From contig JAJYHI010000084.1 of the NCBI GenBank assembly GCA_021784835.1, positions 1 through 27,948 on the forward strand: DNA of 27,948 nucleotides, given 5' to 3'. The stretch is from a bacterium (GTDB taxonomy: Bacteria; SZUA-79; Acidulodesulfobacterales; Acidulodesulfobacteraceae). Made by a program: the position numbers and the translations under genes. Numbering within the stretch: the stretch's first letter is position 1; each line of letters opens with the position of its first letter. Shown piece after piece: positions 1-6,931 of the stretch. A model generated the notes under the pieces. It did no database searches. It was not told the origin of the DNA and worked only from the letters and a program-made list of their open reading frames with translations.

Positions 1-910
1 CCCTGTCGTCTATTAATTTAAAATCTCCAAGTATAGCATTTCTAATCCCTAAATCCATAAAAAAAACTTTAGGATTTTTGGAGATTTCTATCCGTTTATT
101 GGAAAAATAAGGAGTAACGAACTTTACAAGAAAAAGTTTTTCGAAAATGGAAAGTATCCGCTTTGTTTTATAATAATCCAATCCGCTGACAGCCGCAAGT
201 TCGTTATAGACCGTTATATTGCCAATCTGCAAAGCAAGCGCCTTAAGAAGTTTATAATACTGGGTTTCATCCGCTATAGATATTAAATCCTTTATGTCCC
301 GCAATAAATAGATATTGACGATATTTTTCAGAACTTCTTTTTTTTCATCGTCGTCCTTTGCAAGCAAAATACGCGGATATCCGCCGTAAACCAGATAGTT
401 TAATAGATATTTATAAATCTTTTTATTAATTTGCTCAGAAAATTTATCTTCCTCAATAAATATATTATGCAAAGGTTTATCTGCGGCCGATAAAAACTCC
501 GAAAAGCTGAAGGAATAAAGATAGAAAACAAAAATACGCCCCGCCAGATACTTAATTGCTTCTATACCCAAATTTATGGCGGAAGACCCGCTTATTAAAA
601 GTTTTTTTCCGGTTGAAGTATCGTATATATACTTTAATTTTTTTCCGCCCTCTTTCACGTATTGAAACTCATCGATGAATATCGTTTTATAAGGCTCGAT
701 ATAAAGTTTTACAAAACTTTTAATATCTTCTTCAAATAAAAGTTTTAATTCTATATCTTCAAAAGTTAAAAAAACTGCATTTTTTGATTCTTCATAAATT
801 TTTTTTAGAAGGGTAGTTTTTCCTACCTGTCTCGGTCCAAGTACGGCAATGATTTCCGGTTTATCTATATAGGCTTTTATCTTGTCTTCCAACTCTCTTT
901 TATAATACAT
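1..910 (-). CDS. AAA+ ATPase with DUF4143-type architecture (partial, C-terminus outside window)
   Basis: The reading frame starts at ATG 910-908 on the minus strand and is still open at base 1, giving 303 codons of an incomplete gene. The translation shows a Walker A motif, GPRQVGKT, at residues 25-32 and a Walker B motif, TIFIDEFQ, near 76-83. A sensor-like segment (LLISGSS) and an LAGR motif near 122-125 follow, then a GGYPR motif and a winged-helix-like stretch. This order is typical of the DUF4143 ATPases, whose C-terminal nuclease-like domain would lie to the left of the window. The family is common in bacteria and archaea, but its function is mostly unknown; links to mobile DNA or defence are only suggestions. 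A good minus-strand promoter lies 37 bases upstream. It belongs to the same family as the gene at 3722-5005 but has clearly diverged. Family assignment is confident; role unknown. Confidence 0.85.
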   Translation of the reverse strand, partial: MYYKRELEDKIKAYIDKPEIIAVLGPRQVGKTTLLKKIYEESKNAVFLTFEDIELKLLFEEDIKSFVKLYIEPYKTIFIDEFQYVKEGGKKLKYIYDTSTGKKLLISGSSAINLGIEAIKYLAGRIFVFYLYSFSFSEFLSAADKPLHNIFIEEDKFSEQINKKIYKYLLNYLVYGGYPRILLAKDDDEKKEVLKNIVNIYLLRDIKDLISIADETQYYKLLKALALQIGNITVYNELAAVSGLDYYKTKRILSIFEKLFLVKFVTPYFSNKRIEISKNPKVFFMDLGIRNAILGDFKLIDDR

Positions 911-946
911 ATAAAATATAAACCAAATAAAATATTATATATTTTT

Positions 947-975
947 ATTTTAGCAGGGGAAAAATTATATGTCAA
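947..975 (-). promoter_or_regulatory. Sigma70-like promoter for the partial DUF4143 ATPase
   Basis: On the minus strand, TTGACA (975-970) and TAAAAT (952-947) are separated by exactly 17 bases. The -35 box is a perfect match to consensus and the -10 box matches at five of six positions. Transcription would start near 940, giving a leader of about 30 nt before ATG 910. It is predicted from sequence alone. Confidence 0.6.
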
Positions 976-1013
976 TTAATTTTTGGATTAAAAAAAGGGG
1001 GAGGGGTCAAAAA

Positions 1014-1035
1014 AAAGGGGTCAGATTTATTTATT
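1014..1035 (-). repeat. 22-bp AATAAATCTGACCCCTTT-type repeat, inverted copy
   Basis: Read on the minus strand, this stretch is identical over 22 bp to copies at 3534-3555 and 3642-3663, and differs at one position from 5001-5022. The copy begins around the TAA stop codon (1033-1031) of the membrane-protein gene. With the copy at 3534-3555 it forms a perfect inverted repeat enclosing that gene and its promoter. A second short GGGGTCA lies just outside it at 1003-1009. Confidence 0.85.
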
Positions 1036-3445
1036 TTTTAAAGGCGATAGATTCTAAATTTTTGACGCTAAATACCATTAAGAGCAAACCGTTTCCAGTT
1101 TTTGAGCCGTCATATTTAGACGGATAAGGGAAATAAATTTTTTTTGCATATCTTGCGTATTTTTTAAAAATTAAGCGCAGATTTTTATATGAACCGCCTA
1201 TGCCTATGCCGATTCCGATATCGGCGTCTATATGACTTTTTACATCGCTTCCTATATTGCCGCCTGCGGCTAAACCTGAGTTAAGGTTTGCTATACCGTC
1301 TGTTATTTTGTCATATCTTCCGTTAAAGGGAAACGGGCCTATCCATGAATCCTGCGCCGTGTAATATTTAGCGAATCCGCTTCCGTTTATATTTTTGGAT
1401 ACTCCAAAAAAATTGGGAATATATCCGTGTTTTTCTAAAAATTCGGGAGATAATTTAATATTTTTGATATTCAAGTTTTGTATATTTTCTTTTACTAATT
1501 TAACCGCTCCTTTTAATAAAAGGCTGAAGTAATAGGCTTTAAGTATCGGTTTCGTAATTTTTACATTTAAAGTTTTATATTTAGAAATAGCAGACAAAGA
1601 AACGGGATAAACGTAAACGCCGCTTTTATAAAGATTTTTGTTAATTTTAATTTTGCCGAAAAGCCTGAAATAATATCTATTTACAGGTGGAACGAGTATA
1701 ACGTCTTTAACGTTATGTTTATAAAGGAAATTGGCTAATTCCATTTTGGAATAAGGTATAGGTTCCGCATGATAAAACGTGTGAATTATTGCATATTTGG
1801 AAAAATAAGACGGAGTAGCTCCAAGGTAGCCGCCGGCGGTTTTATAATACATTCCGTCGATTGCCTGATAATATAGGGATAAACCGTTGTAACCGAAAGG
1901 TATGATAAGTACGTTAGAGCCTTTTTTTATAAATTTTTTGTAATTATTATAGGTATTGTTGACGAAAAATACAGGAAGGTTTGGATTGGTATATCTTCCG
2001 GAAAAACTTAAAGGCGGCAGTATAAATAATATTCCAAGCAAGACCGAAGCGTATTTTATAGCGTTTAATTTAGCGTTTATTTTTTTATTTTTAAATGAAT
2101 TTTTGGATTGTTCGTTCAAAAATAAAGCAACTATAATACCCAGCACGAAAAAAGCGTAAAGCATAAAGCGGGCGGGTAGGGCATGCTTTATTAGCGGGAC
2201 GACAATGAAAGGCTTGTAGGGCATAGGCATAATGGAATATTTATAAATATGAAGCGTAGGCCCTATCGAAAATACGACTATGGTCAAAAAAGAATACATT
2301 AGGGCTTTTACGAAAGGTTTGAATACGTTTTTATAAAAATAAAAAATAAGGATACCGATAAAGGGTAAGCCTAAATATGCGTCCTGATCGAAAACATAAT
2401 CGCGGGCGTCAAATTTATCGGATAAAAAAGTAAAAAATTTTCCGCCAAGCATGGTATATTTTGACGGTACAAAGAAATTTAATAGGTTTGAAGAAAAATC
2501 GGCAGGAGCAAAATGTACGACGTTAAATCGTCCCTGAATAAAAAATAGATACAAATAAGGCGAAAGAAGGATGCCTGCTATAATATAAGAAAGGACAGTG
2601 GACTTTAATGTTTTCGCCATTCTTAATTTTAAATCTTTATTTTTATCGTCATCGTCATAGTTATCTTTAGATTTATTTGCATTATTTGCATTATTTGCAT
2701 TATTTGTATTATTTATTATGTCATTTATATTATTATTATTAGGCTTTTTTTTATTGTATATTAAATGAAATATAATCAAGGCAATAAAACCGAAAAACGT
2801 AAAAGTCGCAAAAATTTCCAATGAGAAAAGAAATTGGAATACCAGCATAACCGTGAAAAGCGAAATAAATTTTAAATTTGTAATGCGGTTTTCAATTTTA
2901 AGCAAAAACAGGTAAACCATCAACGGGACTAGAAATACAAGGACGAGATGCATATGCGAAGACATCTGGTTTATCATATAGCTGGAAAAGCCGAATATAT
3001 AGCCGCCTAGAATTGCCGGAAAAAACCGCGTCGTCGTTACAATATGCTTAAGCAGTATAAACATCGAAAAAGCGGCAAGAGCGGGAAGTAAAATCATAAC
3101 GATATTATAGCTTGCTACCGGACCAAAAAGAATAGTGAGAGGCAAAGAAAGAAAAGCGGAGCCGAAAACCGCCGTAGAACCGGTAAGGTCGAAGCCGTGC
3201 GGCGCCCACATAAAATCCGTATAAAAAGGGTTTTTAAAATGAAACAGGCAATACTTTACCCACTCGAACGACCATATATACTGCGTAGGATCAACACCTC
3301 CGCCTATGTAATACGTAGATATATGGGACAGTACCGGATATCCGAAAAACAAGACGGAAAGAAGAAGATAAAATATAAAAACGAATAGATTTTTTAAGAA
3401 AGAAACTTTATCCATGTATCGGTCATGAAACCAGTATTCCTTCAT
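1031..3445 (-). CDS. Large polytopic membrane protein, GT-C-like putative glycosyltransferase
   Basis: This 804-aa protein has many hydrophobic segments: one at 18-40, several between about 95 and 230, and more between about 280 and 475. A large non-membrane C-terminal portion follows. The first extracytoplasmic loop carries an acidic residue (GGGVDPTQYIW, Asp52) followed by WAPHG near 80-84, resembling the early-loop acidic motif of GT-C glycosyltransferases that use lipid-linked sugars. That is family-level reasoning, and no specific substrate can be named. A cytoplasmic-looking loop at 231-272 is almost pure Asn/Asp/Lys and is encoded partly by a 9-bp tandem repeat. The C-terminus has a short Gly/Ile repeat (IGIGIGIGG). 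The start at 3445 lies 10 bases after a -10 box; a second in-frame ATG at 3415 is possible. The gene is bounded by an inverted pair of 22-bp repeats. It could instead be a YfhO-like membrane protein. Confidence 0.7.
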   Translation of the reverse strand: MKEYWFHDRYMDKVSFLKNLFVFIFYLLLSVLFFGYPVLSHISTYYIGGGVDPTQYIWSFEWVKYCLFHFKNPFYTDFMWAPHGFDLTGSTAVFGSAFLSLPLTILFGPVASYNIVMILLPALAAFSMFILLKHIVTTTRFFPAILGGYIFGFSSYMINQMSSHMHLVLVFLVPLMVYLFLLKIENRITNLKFISLFTVMLVFQFLFSLEIFATFTFFGFIALIIFHLIYNKKKPNNNNINDIINNTNNANNANNANKSKDNYDDDDKNKDLKLRMAKTLKSTVLSYIIAGILLSPYLYLFFIQGRFNVVHFAPADFSSNLLNFFVPSKYTMLGGKFFTFLSDKFDARDYVFDQDAYLGLPFIGILIFYFYKNVFKPFVKALMYSFLTIVVFSIGPTLHIYKYSIMPMPYKPFIVVPLIKHALPARFMLYAFFVLGIIVALFLNEQSKNSFKNKKINAKLNAIKYASVLLGILFILPPLSFSGRYTNPNLPVFFVNNTYNNYKKFIKKGSNVLIIPFGYNGLSLYYQAIDGMYYKTAGGYLGATPSYFSKYAIIHTFYHAEPIPYSKMELANFLYKHNVKDVILVPPVNRYYFRLFGKIKINKNLYKSGVYVYPVSLSAISKYKTLNVKITKPILKAYYFSLLLKGAVKLVKENIQNLNIKNIKLSPEFLEKHGYIPNFFGVSKNINGSGFAKYYTAQDSWIGPFPFNGRYDKITDGIANLNSGLAAGGNIGSDVKSHIDADIGIGIGIGGSYKNLRLIFKKYARYAKKIYFPYPSKYDGSKTGNGLLLMVFSVKNLESIAFKK
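2674..2709. repeat. 9-bp tandem repeat (TATTTGCAT x4) coding an Asn-rich tract
   Basis: Four consecutive 9-base units occur; the first three are identical (TATTTGCAT) and the fourth has one change (TATTTGTAT). The unit length is a multiple of three, so a gain or loss of units would lengthen or shorten the Asn-Asn-Ala tract of the membrane protein without shifting its frame. Confidence 0.85.
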
Positions 3446-3455
3446 CGTATCTAAG

Positions 3456-3484
3456 ATTATACATATTTTTATGATTTATGGCAA
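3456..3484 (-). promoter_or_regulatory. Sigma70-like promoter for the membrane-protein gene
   Basis: On the minus strand, TTGCCA (3484-3479) and a perfect TATAAT (3461-3456) are 17 bases apart. The predicted start, near 3449, is only about 4 nt before ATG 3445, so the transcript would be nearly leaderless. No Shine-Dalgarno sequence precedes that ATG. Confidence 0.6.
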
Positions 3485-3533
3485 AATTTATTCCGTTTAT
3501 CTAAAATGTCTATGTAAAAAATATTTTATATTC

Positions 3534-3555
3534 AATAAATAAATCTGACCCCTTT
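3534..3555 (+). repeat. 22-bp AATAAATCTGACCCCTTT-type repeat, copy in duplication 1
   Basis: This is identical to 3642-3663 and to the reverse complement of 1014-1035. It forms the right end of a 2.5-kb segment (1014-3555) that holds the membrane-protein gene between inverted copies. Confidence 0.88.
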
Positions 3556-3564
3556 AAACATAAG

Positions 3565-3593
3565 ATTATACATATTTTTAAGATTTATGGCAA
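3565..3593 (-). promoter_or_regulatory. Duplicated minus-strand promoter (second copy)
   Basis: It has the same TTGCCA-N17-TATAAT arrangement as 3456-3484. It would start a transcript near 3558 that reads through copy 1, giving the membrane-protein mRNA a leader of about 110 nt instead of about 4 nt. Confidence 0.45.
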
Positions 3594-3641
3594 ATTTATT
3601 CCGTTTATCTAAAATGTCTATGTAAAAAATATTTTATATTC

Positions 3642-3663
3642 AATAAATAAATCTGACCCCTTT
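3642..3663 (+). repeat. 22-bp AATAAATCTGACCCCTTT-type repeat, copy in duplication 2
   Basis: This exact copy of 3534-3555 was generated by the tandem duplication. It lies upstream of the second DUF4143 ATPase; with the near-identical copy at 5001-5022 it brackets that gene in direct orientation. Confidence 0.88.
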
Positions 3664-3687
3664 AAATTCCTTTAAATTTTAACTTAC

Positions 3688-3715
3688 TTGACTTATATTT
3701 TTATCGTGCTAAAAT
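3688..3715 (+). promoter_or_regulatory. Sigma70-like promoter placing +1 on the ATG of the second DUF4143 ATPase
   Basis: TTGACT (3688-3693), a 16-base spacer and TAAAAT (3710-3715) are visible. With usual spacing, the transcription start falls at 3722, the A of the start codon. No Shine-Dalgarno sequence is present, which fits a leaderless mRNA. Confidence 0.55.
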
Positions 3716-3721
3716 ATAAGT

Positions 3722-5005
3722 ATGATTATAAAAAGAACGGTATACGATTACATTTTTGATCATTTAAACGCTAAAGAAATTACGCTTATTACGGGACCAA
3801 GACAAGCGGGCAAGACTACTATAATGGAAACCTTGAAAAGCGAACTTGATAAGAAAGGCGAAAAAACGCTTTTTTTAAGTTTAGATTTTGAAAAAGACGC
3901 CCCTTATTTTAAATCGCAAATATCGCTTATAGATAAAATAAACCTTGAAACTGGCGGTAAAGACCGCGCCTTCGTATTTATAGACGAAATCCAGCGAAAA
4001 GAAAATGCAGGACTGTTTTTAAAGGGTATTTACGATATGCGACTGCCGCATAAATTTATCGTATCGGGTTCCGGAAGCCTTGAACTTAAGGAGAAAATAC
4101 ACGAATCGCTTGCGGGAAGAAAACAGATTTTCGAAGTCAATACTCTGTCTTTTAAAGAATTTGTAAATTTTAAGACGGATTATAAATATAGCGGTAATAG
4201 CGGTAATGACGCCTATAACATATATAGCGACAGGCTTTCGGATTATTTTAATATAGAAAAGGAAACCGTCAAAAAACTATTGCTTGAATATTTGAATTTC
4301 GGAGGTTATCCCCGCGTAGTTATCGAAGAAACCTTAGCCAAAAAGACAAGCATAATAAACGATATTTTTCAAAGTTATATAGAAAAAGATATTTCATATT
4401 TGTTAAACGTAGAAAAGATAGACGCTTTTAAAAATTTAATCAGGATACTGGCGTCGCAATCCGGCAAACTAATAAATATAAACGAGCTTTCTGCTACTTT
4501 GGGAATATCGGTTCCAACAGTTAAGAACTATATTTCTTACGCCGAAAAAACCTTTATAATTAGATTAGTTACGCCTTTTTATAGAAATATACGAAGCGAA
4601 ATTACTAAATCGCCGGCGGTATATTTCAACGATATCGGACTTAGAAATTTTAGTATCGGACAATTTGGAAATATCGATTATTTTGACTATGCAGGATTTA
4701 TTTTTCAAAATTTCGTGTTTAACGCATTATACGATAAGTTTAAATACGGCAATTCTTCCGTTCATTTCTGGAGGTCGAAAGACGGCGGGGAAGTCGATTT
4801 CATCATTGATAAAGGAAACGAAATTATTCCTGCCGAAGTAAAAGCTTCAGAACTTAAAAAACCGGTTATTACAAGGTCTCTTAGGAGCTTTATAGAAAAG
4901 TACAATCCCAAAGAAGCATGGATAATAAATCTTTCGTTTAATTTCGAAACGACTTATAAAAACACTAAAATAAAATTTATGCCTGCATCGGCAGTAATTA
5001 AATAA
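3722..5005 (+). CDS. AAA+ ATPase with DUF4143 nuclease-like C-terminal domain
   Basis: This complete 427-aa protein has Walker A GPRQAGKT at 25-32, Walker B VFIDE at 85-89, a sensor-like VSGSGS at 114-119, LAGRK at 130-134 and GGYPR near 194-198. A winged-helix segment follows near 250-270. The C-terminal part shows the PD-(D/E)XK-like pattern EVDF (357-360) followed by AEVKAS (371-376), as in DUF4143. The family has an ATPase domain plus a degenerate-to-intact nuclease fold; its cellular role is not established. The gene is preceded by a promoter that would give a leaderless transcript. The stop codon at 5003-5005 lies inside a 22-bp repeat, exactly as in the neighbouring membrane-protein gene. 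The family call is firm; a role in mobile-element biology or defence is only a guess. Confidence 0.88.
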   Translation: MIIKRTVYDYIFDHLNAKEITLITGPRQAGKTTIMETLKSELDKKGEKTLFLSLDFEKDAPYFKSQISLIDKINLETGGKDRAFVFIDEIQRKENAGLFLKGIYDMRLPHKFIVSGSGSLELKEKIHESLAGRKQIFEVNTLSFKEFVNFKTDYKYSGNSGNDAYNIYSDRLSDYFNIEKETVKKLLLEYLNFGGYPRVVIEETLAKKTSIINDIFQSYIEKDISYLLNVEKIDAFKNLIRILASQSGKLININELSATLGISVPTVKNYISYAEKTFIIRLVTPFYRNIRSEITKSPAVYFNDIGLRNFSIGQFGNIDYFDYAGFIFQNFVFNALYDKFKYGNSSVHFWRSKDGGEVDFIIDKGNEIIPAEVKASELKKPVITRSLRSFIEKYNPKEAWIINLSFNFETTYKNTKIKFMPASAVIK

Positions 5006-5022
5006 ATAAACCTGACCCCTTT
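5001..5022 (+). repeat. 22-bp AATAAACCTGACCCCTTT-type repeat at the 3' end of the ATPase gene
   Basis: It is one base different (T to C) from the other three copies. It overlaps the TAA stop codon of the ATPase gene, as the copy at 1014-1035 does for the membrane-protein gene. Confidence 0.85.
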
Positions 5023-5039
5023 AAAAAAATAAAAGATAT

Positions 5040-5068
5040 TTGCATAAAGTTGCGTCATAAGGTATAAT
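5040..5068 (+). promoter_or_regulatory. Sigma70-like promoter of rhlE
   Basis: TTGCAT (5040-5045), a 17-base spacer and a perfect TATAAT (5063-5068) are visible. The predicted start near 5075 gives a leader of about 138 nt before the helicase ATG. Confidence 0.6.
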
Positions 5069-5156
5069 TAAAAGATAAAAAAATAATATAAATATATATA
5101 TCGACATTGTTAAAGTTAAAAGCGCGGTATCCCTTTAAAGGCGTCTCTTTAAATAT

Positions 5157-5202
5157 TCCTCCGAAACTATTCGCAGTGTTAATTTGTATAAAAACAGGAG
5201 GA
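5157..5202 (+). promoter_or_regulatory. Shine-Dalgarno sequence and complementary anti-SD in the rhlE leader
   Basis: The strong ribosome-binding site AGGAGGA (5196-5202) decides the start of the helicase gene at ATG 5213. The leader also contains TCCTCC at 5157-5162, a perfect 6-base complement of GGAGGA (5197-5202), 34 bases upstream. Pairing of the two would hide the ribosome-binding site. The function is conjectural. Confidence 0.35.
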
Positions 5203-5212
5203 TTTTAAAGAA

Positions 5213-6712
5213 ATGTTAAAAAAATCAAAGACTATTGAAGAAATGAGTTTTAAAGAATTAAATTTATCGGAAAATTTGATGAAGGCGATTGCCGATGCGG
5301 GTTATGAAAATCCGACGGCGGTTCAGGCGAAGTCTATACCTATAGTGCTTTCGGGAAAAGACCTTCTTGCCGGAGCGCAGACGGGAACCGGAAAGACGGC
5401 GGCTTTTACTCTTCCGATACTGCATATGCTTTCGGGGAAAGATACGGCAGAAATTAAAGATAAGACTTATAAAAACGACAGGCAGGAAAGGAAGGTTTCG
5501 ACCGCTTACGCATCAAAGTCCAAGCCGAGATGCCTTGTGCTGGTCCCTACAAGAGAACTTGCGGTGCAGGTCGAGGAATCGGTGAAAACGTACGGAAAAT
5601 ACCTTCCGCTTAAATCGACGTCGGTTTTTGGAGGAATGAGCATAGTTCCTCAGATAAAAGCGCTGAGGCGTAATGTAGATATATTAGTGGCAACGCCGGG
5701 AAGGCTTCTCGACCATGCGGGACAAAAAACGGTGGATTTATCCGGGATTGAAATTTTAGTTCTGGACGAAGCGGACAGAATGCTGGATATGGGTTTTATA
5801 GTAGATATTAAAAAAATTATTGCGCTTTTGCCGAAACAGAGGCAAAATCTTTTATTTTCGGCGACTTTTTCGGAAAAAATCAAGTCGCTGTCGGAGTTTG
5901 TTCTTCGCAATCCGGCTTTCGTGCAGGGAGAAAAACAGAATGCTGCTTCGGAATTGGTCGACCAGAGCGTCCATATGGTTTCCCAGAAGTTAAAAAGCCA
6001 TCTGTTATCCCACCTCATTAAACATCATAAATGGGAGCAGGTGCTTATTTTTACGCGCACTAAAAACGGAGCTAACAGGCTTGCGGACAAGCTTGCGGCG
6101 GACGGAATTTCGGCGACCGCAATACACGGAAACAAAAGCCAGCCTGCGAGAATTAAGGCGCTTAATCAGTTTAAAGACGGTTCGGTAACCGCTTTAGTAG
6201 CTACCGACGTGGCTTCGAGAGGTATCGATATAGACCGCCTGCCGTATGTTGTTAATTTTGAACTGCCTAATGCCGCAGAAGATTACGTTCACCGTATCGG
6301 AAGAACGGGAAGAGCTGGGGTTAGCGGAAAGGCGGTTTCTTTGGTCGACAGGGAAGAAATGCGTTTCTTAAAAGAGATAGAAAGGTTTATAAAACGTGAA
6401 ATACCGAGGGTTATGTTCGACAGTTTCGTGCCTCCGGCAAATATTAATATGGCGGCGTCGCCTGATAAGGCGGTATCGCATAATAATTACGACGGGCAGT
6501 TTAAAGGCAGGACGAGGACGGCGCAGGGTAAAACGTCCGGAAGGCAGAACCGTTTTAATACAGATACGGAAACCGACGGCTCTGCAGGTTCAAAAAATTT
6601 ATTCCGTTCTAAAAACAGTTCATTAAAACCTTTAAATTCGTCTCGTTTCGGAAATTCCAAAAAGCAGAACTTTTCAAAAAATTATTTTTCTAAATCGGCT
6701 AAGGTTAAATAA
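5213..6712 (+). CDS. rhlE: DEAD-box ATP-dependent RNA helicase, RhlE type
   Basis: The 499-aa protein has the full DEAD-box motif set: Q motif around F13 to Q38, motif I AQTGTGKT (55-62), PTREL (112-116), ATPGRL (160-165), DEAD (185-188) and SAT (216-218). Then come IFTRTK, VATDVASRGID and HRIGRTGRAG. It unwinds short RNA duplexes with ATP in the cytoplasm; relatives act in ribosome assembly, RNA decay and cold adaptation. The C-terminal ~110 residues are a disordered Ser/Asn/Lys/Arg-rich tail, typical of RhlE-group proteins. A Lys-rich insert separates motifs I and Ia (about 78-103). The start is set by an AGGAGG ribosome-binding site. It has its own promoter and appears monocistronic, because a 219-base gap follows. 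Assignment to RhlE rather than another DEAD-box subfamily is based on its compact core and basic tail. Confidence 0.93.
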   Translation: MLKKSKTIEEMSFKELNLSENLMKAIADAGYENPTAVQAKSIPIVLSGKDLLAGAQTGTGKTAAFTLPILHMLSGKDTAEIKDKTYKNDRQERKVSTAYASKSKPRCLVLVPTRELAVQVEESVKTYGKYLPLKSTSVFGGMSIVPQIKALRRNVDILVATPGRLLDHAGQKTVDLSGIEILVLDEADRMLDMGFIVDIKKIIALLPKQRQNLLFSATFSEKIKSLSEFVLRNPAFVQGEKQNAASELVDQSVHMVSQKLKSHLLSHLIKHHKWEQVLIFTRTKNGANRLADKLAADGISATAIHGNKSQPARIKALNQFKDGSVTALVATDVASRGIDIDRLPYVVNFELPNAAEDYVHRIGRTGRAGVSGKAVSLVDREEMRFLKEIERFIKREIPRVMFDSFVPPANINMAASPDKAVSHNNYDGQFKGRTRTAQGKTSGRQNRFNTDTETDGSAGSKNLFRSKNSSLKPLNSSRFGNSKKQNFSKNYFSKSAKVK

Positions 6713-6715
6713 ATT

Positions 6716-6767
6716 GTCATTCCCGCGAAAGCGGGTACGATTTAAAGCCGTCGGCATTTAGACGGCT
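6716..6767. repeat. REP/MITE-like hairpin pair (GTCATTCCCGCGAAAGCGGG type)
   Basis: The first hairpin is CCCGC-GAAA-GCGGG (6722-6735). The second is AGCCGTC (6746-6752) paired with GACGGCT (6761-6767) across an 8-base loop. The leading GTCATTCCCGCGAAAGCGGG resembles a dispersed intergenic repeat seen in many proteobacteria. No T-run follows, so it is not a clear intrinsic terminator. The rest of the gap to aroB holds only a possible promoter. Confidence 0.6.
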
Positions 6768-6851
6768 CATCCAGAAAATAAATTTCTAAATCGGGATTTG
6801 GGATTAAAAAAATGTTAGACAAAATTCGATTTATAAAATAAAATGTATTCT

Positions 6852-6881
6852 TTGTAAGCGCGAATTAATCGGCAATACAAT
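6852..6881 (+). promoter_or_regulatory. Possible sigma70-like promoter of aroB
   Basis: TTGTAA (6852-6857) and TACAAT (6876-6881) are 18 bases apart, matching consensus at four and five positions. The predicted start near 6888 gives a leader of about 44 nt. This is weaker than the other promoters listed. Confidence 0.35.
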
Positions 6882-6931
6882 ATATATATTAATAATGTAA
6901 TAATACCCTTAGGAAAGCTAAAGCCAATGAT

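Larger units (their letters stand above)
3452..3558. repeat. Tandem duplication of ~107 bp, copy 1
   Basis: The stretch from TAAGATTATACATA to CTGACCCCTTTAAA is repeated almost exactly at 3561-3666, with one substitution and a one-base A indel near 3472-3487. Each copy holds a minus-strand promoter near its left end and a 22-bp TCTGACCCC repeat at its right end. Copy 1 directly abuts the start of the membrane-protein gene. Confidence 0.92.
3561..3666. repeat. Tandem duplication of ~107 bp, copy 2
   Basis: This is the second copy of the 3452-3558 sequence, separated from it by two bases. It retains the minus-strand TTGCCA / TATAAT promoter pair (3593-3588 and 3570-3565, 17-base spacer) and the 22-bp repeat. 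Near identity of the copies implies a recent duplication. Confidence 0.92.

Noticed and set aside
3197..3388. 63-codon plus-strand ORF inside the membrane-protein gene
   Set aside because: It lies opposite a long, well-supported membrane-protein frame; its sequence is basic and has no recognisable domain.
6746..6767. Hairpin considered as the rhlE terminator
   Set aside because: Its 7-bp stem is not followed by a run of T on the plus strand.
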